Made by a program: the position numbers and the translations under genes | DNA from: Achatina immaculata | Taxonomy: Eukaryota; Mollusca; Gastropoda; Stylommatophora; Achatinidae | Length of the DNA: 64,000 nucleotides | Assembly: GCA_009760885.1 (NCBI GenBank) | Contig: CM019719.1 | Span: 27,399,084-27,463,083, forward strand | Direction: 5' to 3' | The notes under the pieces: model-generated | What the model was told of the DNA's origin: nothing | What the model saw: only the letters and a program-made list of their open reading frames with translations | Databases searched by the model: none | Shown: positions 1 to 10,111 of the stretch, piece after piece | Layout: every line of letters starts with the position of its first letter | Position numbering within the stretch: the first letter of the stretch is position 1

Positions 1-1267
1 TGAAGGAGGCTGAAACTATACAAGATCGTTGTGAAGATGTGCAGAGGAAAACAAACTTCGGACTGTGCTCTTTTTTAACTGAGTACACGTGGGCCACTTG
101 GAGAATTACATAACGTCCTCTAAAGCGGTGGAGAAATTGCTCAACGATTTTTCTCTCCTCGCTAACAAAGTTGTAAAACGCAATCCCATTAATCCGTGAC
201 ACTTTCATACAGGATTTACACAAGAGAATGTTTGGGCTTTTCTTAATATCTCCAGTGTCCTAAACAGCGATCCTTCAATGCAGGGGGCGAAATGCTCGAT
301 TTCCTCCCTTTGACGTGGCTAGCGAATGGAAACGCAGACCGCATTACGGAGGTTTCTCGAGACCCGGGGGAAATCAAGTCCGGGTCTCTGTGGTCCGCTT
401 TGTTGGGCTCAAGTCCGATTATCTATTTTGCTCGCTCGTGGTTTGCAGTTCCAGCCGCTAATTGGGCCGTAGAAGTTGCGGCCTAGCTTTCTGCTTTAAA
501 ACAGTTTTAGCTTACTGTCGGCGTGAAAACTTATACTTTCTTAGTGCACTTCAATAAACAGTCGCATCGATATTACTTCTCACTTACGGAGAATCGTTTT
601 GGCCATGTTTTCAAAATTCCATCTCCCACGCAATTTTCTGTTAAACATGCGCGTGATTGTCGCACATTGAGGATTCTCACAAAATCTTTAACAACGACCT
701 CGCTGTAGTGCGTATAGAACGAAGTGGTAGAAATCGCCTGGCACTCCTCAGCACGCCGTCTCTCCTTCTGGCCCTCGATATTTCAACTTGTCATATTGAT
801 CGAGGACGTGTAAACAGATATTCTATTCAATTTGTGGAGCAAATAGCCTGCAGCTTGAGGGTAGTCAAAGCTTTCTCGCTCTACTCGATGCCATTTCGGT
901 GAAGACGTAAATTGGATCTGCAGGGAACCGGAAACTACGAGTCGTTGTTACCAAATATGGTAAAAAAAAGTTTTCGCAACCACTTTATATCCCCACCCTC
1001 TGCCGAATGAGTGCTTCCTCCCCTCTAGCGATGTATTTGTTCAGATGGAAGAGTGTTTTCCTCATTTACATACTAGAGTTTCAGCCCTAAATCAAATCAA
1101 CTGGATCTGCGGATGAAACACGAACCATTTTAAGCTTACAGAAAATCCACAAGCGTTTCTTTTCCTTCTGAATCTTATTTATATCTTGCATTGTAGTCTC
1201 TGTGCAAAAGGGGCTTCTTCAGTGAGATTAACTTTTAAATCAGTTATCTTCATCAATGGAAGTAATA
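1..1267. other. No gene recognised
   Basis: I see no convincing coding region, repeat or RNA gene in this stretch. The longest open frames are under 85 codons, have no recognisable motif and are no longer than expected by chance. It reads as single-copy intergenic or intronic DNA. Confidence 0.5.
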
Positions 1268-1795
1268 GCTAAGGACAAATTGATGGCTTCGTGAATGTAG
1301 GCAATAGCCATTGATGAATGTAGGCAATAGCCAGTGACAGATGAAAAGCTTCCTGAGTGTAGGCAATAGCCAGGGACAAATGAAAGGCTTTATGAATTAG
1401 GCACGTTGTTTCACGTGGTCGACATGGTTTTCTTCGGCCTGTTGTGCTCCACATGGTAGCTTGTTTTGGTATTCTCTGATTGTTTCTTCTCATCACATCA
1501 GGCAATAGTCAGGGACAAATGAAAGGCTTCATGAATAAGGTAATAGTCAGGGACAAATGAGAGGCTTTATGAATTAGATAATAGTCAGGGACAAATGAAA
1601 GGCTTTATGAATTAGATAATAGTCAGGGACAAATGAAAGGCTTTATGAATTAGATAATAGTCAGGGACAAATGAAAGGCTTTATGAGTTAGAGAATAGTC
1701 AGGGACAAATGAAAGGCTTTATGAATTAGATAATATCCAGGAACAAATGAAAGGCTTTATGAATTAGGCAACAGCCAGGGACAAATCAAACGTTT
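1268..1795. repeat. Minisatellite, 38-bp unit
   Basis: About a dozen units share the core CAGGGACAAATGAAAGGCTT. Successive TTAGATAATAG motifs at 1574 and 1612 give a period of 38 bp. The first units are shorter and more divergent. The array is interrupted by a 96-bp retroelement fragment at 1404-1499. The last units, near 1740-1795, are again degenerate. Confidence 0.9.
1404..1499 (-). mobile_element. RTE-like internal fragment inside the minisatellite
   Basis: On the minus strand this 96-bp piece matches the segment of the RTE-2 copies at about 2925-3010 (plus) and 16670-16770 (minus). It encodes the post-RT stretch with a GRKxRP-like motif. The sequence AGGCA lies on both sides (1399-1403 and 1500-1504), and the minisatellite would read normally if one AGGCA and the insert were removed. 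The piece lacks the family's 3' end, so ordinary target-primed insertion is unlikely; repair-associated capture is an alternative. Confidence 0.75.
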
Positions 1796-2252
1796 CGTTA
1801 ATTAAGCAATAGCCAACATCAACTGAGAAGCAATCTACATAAACAAATATGCTATAACATGAGAAATGTTCTGTCCAGTATGCTTACATTTTGTGCCCTG
1901 GGAAGTCCTTTTCCGTATATCTAGAAATATGAATGACTAAAAGTTATGGAAGGACAGATTGTAATCATTTATCATCGGAATGCAGCGAGACAAACTGCTT
2001 TCCTCGGTGTGATTCTACATTAATAACCTGATTTCCTTGTGTGTGTGTGTGTGTGTGTGTGCGTGTGTGTTGTGTGTGTGTGTTGTGTGGGTGGGTGGGT
2101 AGGCGGGTGGTGTTTCCACTAAGTAAAATATTAACGTAACAAGAACAATAAAACCAATATTTCAGCAAGAACTGTAACAAGTTTCCTAAATTTCTCAGCA
2201 GTGCAAAATTCCCTGCTTCAACAATAATAACATTTTCCCAAAATTTAACAAG
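1796..2252. other. No gene; (GT)n tract
   Basis: This is AT-rich sequence with an imperfect GT microsatellite at about 2039-2110 that grades into GGTGGGTGGG-type repeats. Its last bases (2242-2252, AATTTAACAAG) form the left target-site duplication of the RTE copy that follows. Confidence 0.6.
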
Positions 2253-3160
2253 ATAAATTCCTTTGCTTTTTGGAATTGCAATAGACTTCATAATGAAAAA
2301 ATGCTGCACAGGTAACACAGGTATTGATTGAGTACATGGGACCCAACTAGAAGATCTTGATTTTGCTGATGACATAACTCTTATCAGTAACAATGTGAAT
2401 TCCATGCAAGAAAAAAACATATCCTGTCTTCACTGGCTAGCAAAATTGGACTTGAAATTAAACAAATTAAACAAAACAAAAATAATGAAATTAATCAAAA
2501 TGGAAAAATACACGTAGAAGGGACATATATTGAAGAAGTCAATCAATTTACATACCTTGGCAGCTACATAAACCAGAATGGTGACACCAGAAAGGAAGTT
2601 AGAATTAGAATTGCAAAAGCAGCATTCATCTTCAAGAATCTTGAGAACGTATGGCATTCAAAAGTTATAAGCACATGAACCAAGTTAAGACTATTCAAAT
2701 CAAATGTAATATCCACCCTCATTTATGCATGCGAAAGCTGGAAAACAACGAAAGAAAATATAGACAAGCAATTAGACTCTTTTGAAAACAAATGCCTAAG
2801 GAAAATACTCGGCATTAAGTATAACGAATTCAAGAACAATGCAGAGATAAGACAGATGACTGAACAACAACCAGTCTCATGGGTGAACAGGAAAAAGAGA
2901 TGTACATATGTTGGTCACGAGATGTGAAGAAACGATGAGAGAATCCCAAAACAAGCTATCAAGTGGAACACAACAGGCAGAGGAAAAAGAGGCAGACCAC
3001 ATGAAACTCTAAAGAGGAATTTGTTAAGAGAGGTCAAATTAATAGGCATAAAATCCCTTGATGAGATTGAAAAGCTTGCCGAAAACAGGAAAAATTGGCG
3101 AACTATCTTGCGAGTCCTGTGTGACGTTTAACGGCACGGGAAGGATGTAAGATATAAGAC
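2253..3160 (+). pseudogene. 5'-truncated RTE-like retrotransposon (family RTE-2)
   Basis: Conceptual translation gives the end of a reverse transcriptase, including the block with LDFADDITLIS at about 2350-2390 (the catalytic Asp pair). This is followed by the post-RT region with TRKEVRIRIAKAA and IYACESWKTT-like blocks and a basic GRGKRGRPH motif. Several frameshifts and stops break the frame, so it is not functional. The 3' end is a conserved ACGGCACGGGAAGGATGTAAG followed by an ATAAG tail. AATTTAACAAG flanks both ends (2242-2252 and 3161-3171), which sets the boundaries. A third copy of that 11-mer lies near 3240, so the duplication could partly reflect a local repeat. Confidence 0.8.
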
Positions 3161-3895
3161 AATTTAACAAGACTAACAGTCCAATAACTCGGCGACTGTA
3201 CTGAATGCCATAATTCAACACGAGTGACAAATCTCATAATTTAACAAGAATTAGAGCAAAATTGTATCAAATACTGAAAGTGAGGAGTTGTAAGAGATCC
3301 CATTGTTTCAAACAGAGTAACAATGTTCTTTTTAATGCAAAAAATGATGTCGCATTAATTGTATTTCTGCTCTTACATCTGCACGTTTCGCAGGACCGTA
3401 GAGCCGGTCTTTGTACTCACATCTGAACTCAGCAGATGAGATGAAACCTACGCCAGACCACCCTTGCTCCTAGTAGAATGCCACATTGGCACGTGCAGCC
3501 ATATCTAAATTAGACTGCCCTGTTTGGAGCCACGTTTCAACTCTCCCTGGCATTTCCGGAAGCGGTATTGAGAGAGCGGAAGATATAGCGCCAGCGTTTC
3601 TAGCGCCGAAAGTGATCCAAAACAACGTTTTACGACATAATGATCAATAACTAGCGCAAGACACTCTGTCTCAGGTCTGAATAACAGAGAGACAAGGAGC
3701 ATCGATGGGCTGCGGTTTGTCAATATTTGTAGGAGGCCCCTAGAATCGCGTGGGCTAAGGGTCTTGGTGATACGCCCCTGGATGAGATAACTTGTTTGTG
3801 GGTGGTTGATGAGAGATGTGTGTGTATTTTGATGGGTACCCAAAGAGAGAAGCAGATTCTTCTACTGTTTTTGTTCTATCTCTCTGGAGCTGCCA
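3161..3895. other. No gene recognised
   Basis: Nothing definite. An open frame of about 110 codons on the minus strand (3505-3843) shows no motif I recognise and has no visible splice or poly(A) context, so I do not call it a gene. Confidence 0.45.
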
Positions 3896-4145
3896 GCAGG
3901 ATGTTCTTTACAGCCGATGAGGTGAAGGTGTTGAAACGCAAGTATCGTGTCGGATGGGGAGTGGGTTACGATGGTTATCTTTGCAGAGTGAAGCTAAAAA
4001 GTAAAGAAAGGGTGCAAACGATCCTGTTCAGATTATACTGCAACGGTGGCGTTAGCGATCACAGACCCCATAAAGAAAGTAGGTCTGTTACTGGAGGCAT
4101 CAACGGAGAAGTATGACAGGGTCCTAGTTGGTTATAGTTCAACTA
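3896..4145 (+). repeat. Dispersed repeat R, copy 1
   Basis: This is the first of four related segments on the plus strand. Shared marks are ACAGCCGATG near the start, ATCGTGTCGGAT followed by GGGTTA, the GCTAAAAAG block, CTGTTACTGG, and an end containing ACCAACG/ATCAACGGAGA. It has no long ORF and no recognisable tRNA promoter boxes. It could be a SINE or the 3' end of an unrecognised LINE. Confidence 0.6.
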
Positions 4146-4239
4146 CCTTGACATCATCAGTCGGGTATAGGTCGCTACCCGCTATTTCACGCTCCATATT
4201 TGCTCCCCCCTCCCCAAAAGAAGGAAATTTATAAGAATA

Positions 4240-4275
4240 CGAGTTTCTTCTCCTTCTTCTTCTTCTTCTTTCTCC
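4240..4275. repeat. (TTC)n microsatellite
   Basis: A short run of CTT/TTC triplets separates R copies 1 and 2. Read on the minus strand it is a GAA tail like those at the 3' ends of I-like elements elsewhere in the window. Confidence 0.6.
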
Positions 4276-4294
4276 CTTGAACTGCGAATTGATG

Positions 4295-4620
4295 TATTTT
4301 GCAGCCGATGCGGTGGGGATGTTGAGGCACATCATCGTTTCGAATTGGGAGCAAGTTATAAGGGTAATTTATTTTCAGTCGCTGAGCAGAACTAAAAAAA
4401 ACAGGCTATGCTCTTCTTCTTTAGCAAAATCCACTGCCGGGAGGAGGGGGGGGGGACTATGGCTACCCCTGTCCCCTTGTCTAGCTAGACCTGTTACTGG
4501 GGGTACCAACGAAGGGATGGGGCAGGGTCTTGATCAGCTATGGTTCCCCAACCCTGACGCAAGCATGTCAGCCGTGGGTCGTGATTGTCAAAACGGACAG
4601 CACATTAGAAAAGCTTGGCT
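4295..4620 (+). repeat. Dispersed repeat R, copy 2
   Basis: It has the same ordered blocks as copy 1: GCAGCCGATG, TGAGGCACATCATCG, then an interrupted middle, CTGTTACTGGGGGTACCAAC, and a TCAGCCGTGGGTCG-like end. It matches copy 3 at about 35.1 kb closely in TGAGGCAC and GGGGGTACCA. Confidence 0.65.
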
Positions 4621-6126
4621 TCCAACATTAGCGCCCCCGTGATGTACAACCCACTAAGAAGCCATCCTTGTTTCTACCATCGCCCACTGACATTGGTTCC
4701 CCCCCCCCCCACACACACACACAAATTGGCGCTTTCTCGACAGGGTGGAGCTTAAAAAGAAGTATAATATCTGGCTGTGAAGGGTATCGATCTATCTTCC
4801 CGTGCACATCTCATATCATGAGGGAAAACCATCACAGTTTGCTGTTATCGTCGCTTATCGTTACCACTATCATCACAGAATGTAAAAAGCACAAATCTGG
4901 ATTCTGTAACATTTGAAACATGGCAAAGACAAAACAAGGGGGTGTAGGTATAAAAATATGTCTGCCATGTTCGACAGCCATTTTGCATGACTTCTCAGAG
5001 GAAATGAAATTACTGCATGCAGGACTGAGCATGCGCAGAACTGGCCATGCGGAATCAGGGGAGGGAATCGTTGAGTGAGCTGTGGGCAGTGGTTGCTATG
5101 CGACGCGTAACAGGAAATTGATAAAAGTATGTTACAGACAGATAATCCAGGCACCGGAAGTTGTTATGAGCTGTTTGGAATTTTCACGAACACATTTATT
5201 AGCTCTGCTGATCAAACAGCGGTGTAGGTGCATGCTGAATTGATCTCACACGAAACACGCTGTTTTTCTTCATTAGCATCATTAGATTATCTTCAGCTTT
5301 TCTGCCATACACTTTCCCCCTTACTTAACTGAGAAACATACTTCATTGCTTATATGGGACAAAAAGTACTGTAATATAAACAGTGTTCTGGAAAAAAAGG
5401 CTTTAAAATATAATGCATAATTTTTCCTACAATGAGCCAAATATACTTGTATATGACACACGCATATCCACAATCATACATATATATATATATATATATT
5501 TGGTCTGATAAAAAAAAAGGTATAGATAAAATAAGTTTTTCAAAACAGTTTTCTTTCTGTTCACTGAAGTTTTAAATATCAAGCTAAAATACAAGTTAGG
5601 AAAATTTAAAGATATTAGGCTAGAAGTTCATGGTTTTATTTCAATATATTTTATTTTATTTACGGCTATATCCGATTCACCTCCATATATACTCCACGGA
5701 CTACTCATCTTAGAAAAGGCACTTAAATATTCAGGTGAAACAGGATGTTCAGAACTTTGTATACATTTTTTAATAAGAATTTCCAGTGACTTTTAACTTT
5801 GGGCTCAATCCACTGAGTTACTAGAAACTACCGTACACAGTTACTCATACAAGTAATTACTTGTTTGTATTTCTAGGAACACAATGCGACTGAACTAGCT
5901 GTCAGATGTATGCTATCAGTTTGTCTGCCCCTATTTGCTGATACACACGTCTCTTTTAAAACCATCACTATCATGTGTGTCTGATAGTCATGAGCAGTCA
6001 GTGCTCTTATTTCTAATAACAAACTCTTGCTAATTATCATCTTTTCTTTGGGCTCTAAGATCAAGACAATAAAATACAGTAATGTAGTACTGGCAAAAGC
6101 AAGCGTGGTATTTTACGCTGTATTAT
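4621..6126. other. No gene; simple repeats only
   Basis: It contains a C run and a CA tract at about 4690-4720 and a TA tract near 5479-5500, otherwise unremarkable AT-rich DNA. No coding region longer than about 95 codons and no recognised motif. Confidence 0.5.
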
Positions 6127-6335
6127 GTCCATTGATGCTAACATCTGTTATGTTCATTGATGCTAACATCTATTATGTCCATTGATGCTAACATCTATTA
6201 TGTCCATTGATGCTAACATCTATTATGTCCATTGATGCTAACATCTATTATGTCCATTGATGTCCATTGATGCTAACATCTATTATGTCCATTGATGTTA
6301 ACATCTATTATGTCCATTGATGCTAACATAAGTGA
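6127..6335. repeat. Minisatellite, 25-bp unit
   Basis: About eight units built on TATGTCCATTGATGCTAACA. One unit carries a partial internal duplication of the TGTCCATTGA segment. Confidence 0.9.
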
Positions 6336-6399
6336 ACGAGTTTGAGAGTCTTGCAGATCAGTTGCCCAGCAGTAGGAAGCACCGTACAGACAAATAAGA

Positions 6400-6815
6400 A
6401 AATGGTCTAATCCTTGAGATACTTTAGTCTAAACATCTGTCTTGACCTGGTCTAGACATTCATCCTTGAGACACTTTAGTCTAAACATCTGTCTTGACCT
6501 GGTCCAGACATTCATCCTTGAGACAGTCTAAACATCTGTCTTGACCTGGTCCAGACATTCATCCTTGAGACACTTTAGTCTAAACATCTGTCTTGACCTG
6601 GTCCAGACATTCATCCTTGAGACACTTTAGTCTAAACATCTGTCTTGACCTGGTCCAGACATTCATCCTTGAGACACTTTAGTTTAAACATCTGTCTTGA
6701 ACTGTTCCAGACATTCATCCTTGAGACACTTTAGTCTAAACATCTGTCTTGACCTGGTCCAGACATTCATCCTTGAGACACTTTAGTTTAAACATCTGTC
6801 TTGTACTCTGGTCAC
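6400..6815. repeat. Minisatellite, 52-bp unit
   Basis: About eight units carrying CATCCTTGAGACACTTTAGT and TCTGTCTTGACCTGGTCCAG. One unit lacks the ACTTT segment. No coding potential. Confidence 0.9.
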
Positions 6816-6924
6816 GACATTCATCATTCCAGGAATCTCTTATATAATCCAACTGCAATACCAACTACATTATAACGAAAGCATCGACCATATTAAAACA
6901 AAAGGATCATTTTCGCACTGAAAT

Positions 6925-7443
6925 GCGAACTTGTGTCACAGACGTCACTGCAAACATCCGTCACAGAATTCATTCCAAATATCTATAATATAAGCCATTT
7001 CAAACATCCATCACAGAAGTCATCCCAAGCACTTGTCATAGAAGTCATTCCAAACATTTGTCACAGAAGACATTATTCAAAGCATCTGTCACAAAAGTCG
7101 TTCCAAACAACTGTCACAGAAGTCATTCCAAACATTTGTCACAAAAGCCATTCTGTCACAGAAGTCGTTCCAAACATTTGTCACAGAAGCCATCTCGAAC
7201 ATCTGACACAGAAGTCATTCCAAATATCTGTCACAGAAGTCATCCCAAACAGTCAATCCAAACATCTATTAGATAAGTCATTCCGAACATCTGTCACAGA
7301 AGCCGTTCTGTCACAGAAGTCGTTCCAAACATTTGTCACAGAAGCCGTCTCGAACATCTGGCACAGAAGTCATTCCAAATATCTGTCACAGAAGTCATCC
7401 CAAACATCAGTCACAGAAGTCATTCCAAACATCTAGCACTTTC
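6925..7443. repeat. Minisatellite, about 25-bp unit
   Basis: Degenerate units of CACAGAAGTCATTCCAAACA type, about 20 in number. Long plus-strand open frames here (up to 167 codons at 6933-7436) only translate the repeat. The array is ended by an RTE insertion whose left target-site duplication begins at 7444. Confidence 0.85.
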
Positions 7444-7453
7444 TTCGCCAGGT

Positions 7454-7842
7454 CATTCATTCATTCATTTGCATGTCCCTTGCGGAACTTTGCCTCCCAA
7501 ACAGCACTCCTGTAGGCCTCTCAGCTGTGAGCAAGATGGCCTGCTGCTGCTGCATCTATTTGCAGACCGTCAACGATGTCTTGCAGCCATCTTCACTTTG
7601 GTCTTCCTCTTTTTCTTTTTCCCATTGTGTATCCTTCCAATACGGCCTTCTCTAAATTATCATGACGTTTAATGTGCCCAAAATATTTAAGTTTTCTCTG
7701 TTTAATCCTCTTTACTAGCCAGCCTTCTTCAATATTAAGCTTTTGTAGTATAGATATATTTGTTCTTTTTTGTGTCCATGATATTTGAAGAACTCTTCTG
7801 TAGCATTTACATTCAAAGGCATTTATGTGTTTCTCAGCTGTT
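7454..7842 (-). pseudogene. 5'-truncated RTE-like retrotransposon (family RTE-1)
   Basis: Read on the minus strand, this encodes the C-terminal tail of an RTE/BovB-type reverse transcriptase: YRRVLQISWTQKRTN, LKYFGHIKRHDN and the basic KRKRGRP stretch, then WLQDIV and GHAN just before a GAAT tail. Internal stops break it. TTCGCCAGGT occurs exactly at both ends (7444-7453 and 7843-7852), a 10-bp target-site duplication. It lies at the edge of the 25-bp minisatellite. The copy is close to those at 13.85, 14.2, 28.5 and 48.8 kb. Confidence 0.9.
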
Positions 7843-8721
7843 TTCGCCAGGTAAACCTTTTAAAAAGAACCAACCTTCTAATCTTGTTTTCTGAGTCTCT
7901 TTTCAATGGAGAAAGTTCCTCAGTCCACAAGACAGATTATGGTATCACACGGTAATGTTCTCCCACTACAGTTATGACTTCATGTGTGTCCTTCTATACA
8001 TCGTAACAAAATATTTTTTGATGTGACAATGTCTTGGCAGAATCTCATTAATCTCAGCATATCAGTCTAGAAGAGCAATTCTCAAACTGCCAACTCCCAG
8101 CCCCCCTCCCTCTTTTTTTTAACCTAGACTGCTTCCGAATCCACCCTTATATATTAAATCTCCACCCAGAAAGGATTTTCATGACTGCACATTCTTGAAC
8201 ATTGGTAGAATTATTTCCCTTTAGTCAGCAGCGCAGAGCCGCGCCGAGCTGCACAGCGCAGGCTGCTGTTGTTGCGCAGGCCGACCGTTCTTTTGGCGAA
8301 AAAGCGCTCTCGAGTTCCATGCGTGGGGAGACAGGCTTTCGCTCCCTTCCCGGACGACGAGAGTTAAGGTGTTTCGATGCAGAAGCGAGTGGTTTGTCCG
8401 TCGAGCGAAGCATATAAACGTCTAGCCAGCCAGGTTCGTGCTAACGGTGTAGTACATTTTTGTCGACCGATGGTCTCGAAATTGGCCCATCTCTCGCAAA
8501 GAGTATCGGGTCTGCAGTATGTAACATGTGTTGTTTGTGGGTGGCCAGGTTTTCATCTCGCTCGTTAGAGCAGAGAGAGCCTCTCCCGCCGGTTATAGGA
8601 AATGAAACGCCGCCGGGGTCGAAAGGGATCCGCTCTGAGCAGAGCGCTGTCTCCCTTGCCCCGCGCCGGTCTGTCGGCAGATATCCGACAAAGGTTCGGT
8701 GAAGAAAGCACCACTGTTGGC

Positions 8722-9070
8722 GAGATTCTTCAGCTGCCGTGCGTGGAGCGGTGCTCTTCCCGGCCAATGAAGAAAGGTGCAAATGGGGTTGCCGCGCAGC
8801 ACCACTGCAGAAAAGGTGGTAGAAAGGATAAAGCGAAGCAAACAGTCAAATCATGCCACCTCTGGTCTTGAGGTCGGCCACGTCCTGAGTGCAGTCATAT
8901 CGGGTGAAAAGCATGAACTGGCTTGTCCTAGAGGTTAAGACACTTCTGACGAGACTCTTCGAATGCCGCGCGTGGAGTGAAGCTCCTCCCGGTCAAGGAA
9001 GAAAATGCGGAAAAGAAATAAAGATTGCTGTGCAGCGCCGACGTGAAAAGGTAGTGGAAAGGATAAAGTG
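8722..9070 (+). repeat. Sub-repeat A of the nested element, 229-bp period
   Basis: Two diverged copies begin GAGATTCTTCAGCTGCCGTG (8722) and GAGACTCTTCGAATGCCGCG (8951). Both continue with CGTGGAG, TCCCGG and GTGGAAAGGATAAAG blocks. They are GC-rich. Confidence 0.7.
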
Positions 9071-9124
9071 AAATTTAATCGGTATGTCCAGTAGTATAGC
9101 TGCGAGAGCTACACATACCACGGC

Positions 9125-9445
9125 GCCTCTGCTCTAGAGGCCGGCCACGTCCGAAATACACCTACACTGGTGAAATTTGCCTAAACCGGCACACACCAGG
9201 GGTGGAACTTGATGGCTAGACATGTCATGCCACCTCCGCTCTAGAGGTCGGTCACGCCTGATATATACCCATACTGGTGAATTATGCCTAAACCGGCTCA
9301 CACCAAGGGTGAATGTTGAAGGCTACGCATGTCACAGTACCTCTGCTCTAGAGGTCGGTCACGTCCCAACCACTCCCATACTGGGATAATATGCCTAAAC
9401 CGGCTCAACCCAGGGGTGGAAGTCACTAGTGGCGAGGATTCGTCC
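9125..9445 (+). repeat. Sub-repeat B of the nested element, 107-bp unit x3
   Basis: The palindromic core CTCTAGAGG recurs at 9132, 9239 and 9346, a strict 107-bp period. Each is followed by TCGGTCACG-like sequence and CCTAAACCGGC. Confidence 0.85.
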
Positions 9446-9544
9446 TCCTGGACAAAAGCTCCATCCTGGTCACAACTAGGAAGGGTAGCGGCCACGACCA
9501 CAAAATGCTGAAGCTGGAGACACTGGACTAGGGCAGTCTAGATA

Positions 9545-9810
9545 GGCAACCACCTCTCACCCGGCGGGGATGTTTGCGTATCCTAATCACGCTGAGGTTT
9601 TCCGGTGAGAAAGTCCAACTCTGGACTGGATGGGCAACAACCTCTCACCCGGCAGTGATACACGGGTATCTCAAAACACGTCGAGGTTTTCCGGTGAGAA
9701 GGTCCAATTCTGGCCTGGGTGGGCTACCACCTCTCACCCAGCGAGGATGCACTGATATCCTAAACACGTCGAGGTCTTCCGGTGAGAAAGTCCAACTCTA
9801 GACTAAACTG
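9545..9810 (+). repeat. Sub-repeat C of the nested element, about 88-bp unit x3
   Basis: CCTCTCACCC recurs at 9553, 9641 and 9730, each followed by GAGGTTTTCCGGTGAGAA or a close variant. The CCTCTCACC and GGTGAGA segments are complementary, so each unit could fold into a hairpin. Confidence 0.85.
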
Positions 9811-10111
9811 GTGCAACGAAAACCATGGTGTCACGCAATCCGCTTCAGAGACCCACCAAGAATACAAGCTAAAGCCCTGCGATAATCTGAACCTCTTGTG
9901 GTCCTCTCGGGGATCTCGTGTGGTCCTTTCGGGGACCACACAGGAGACCACGGGACCTAACGAGGACCACAGGCGTAAATTCAGTAGGATCACAGTGCGG
10001 TCTTGGTGGTAGAAGCGAACGAAGAAGAAGAAGAATTCCCCTTAGACTTGATTATTATTATTTTCCCCAGGGAGCCTCGTGCCTTCCCCTGTGAGAACCA
10101 CTGGTCTAGAG

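Larger units (their letters stand above)
8225..10034 (+). mobile_element. Non-coding retroelement nested in the MITE, GAA tail
   Basis: A 1.8-kb GC-rich block ends in GCGAACGAAGAAGAAGAAGAA, the same 3' end as the complete I-like LINE at 63.87-63.90 kb. It is flanked by near-identical repeats TTTCCCTTTAG (8214-8224) and TTCCCCTTAG (10036-10045). It holds no ORF over about 90 codons. The inside is built of three successive tandem repeats (about 229, 107 and 88 bp). My reading is a non-autonomous element mobilised by the LINE machinery through a shared tail; a deleted LINE that kept its 5' UTR monomers is another possibility. Confidence 0.7.
8073..10103. mobile_element. hAT-type MITE, split by a nested element
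   Basis: The right end is TGTGAGAACCACTG and the left end GAGCAATTCTCAAACTG. Together they form the inverted repeat typical of hAT-derived elements (CAGTGGTTCTCAA class), with a few decayed bases on the left. The flanking 8-mers are GTCTAGAA (8065-8072) and GTCTAGAG (10104-10111), a 7/8 match to the 8-bp duplication expected for hAT. Without the guest at 8225-10034 the MITE would be about 220 bp. It has no transposase. Confidence 0.75.

Noticed and set aside
3505..3843. 112-codon minus-strand frame
   Set aside because: No motif and no transcript signals. It could be a decayed mobile element, but nothing is specific.
6933..7436. 167-codon open frame
   Set aside because: It translates the 25-bp minisatellite; a second frame over the same DNA is open too, and there is no gene context.
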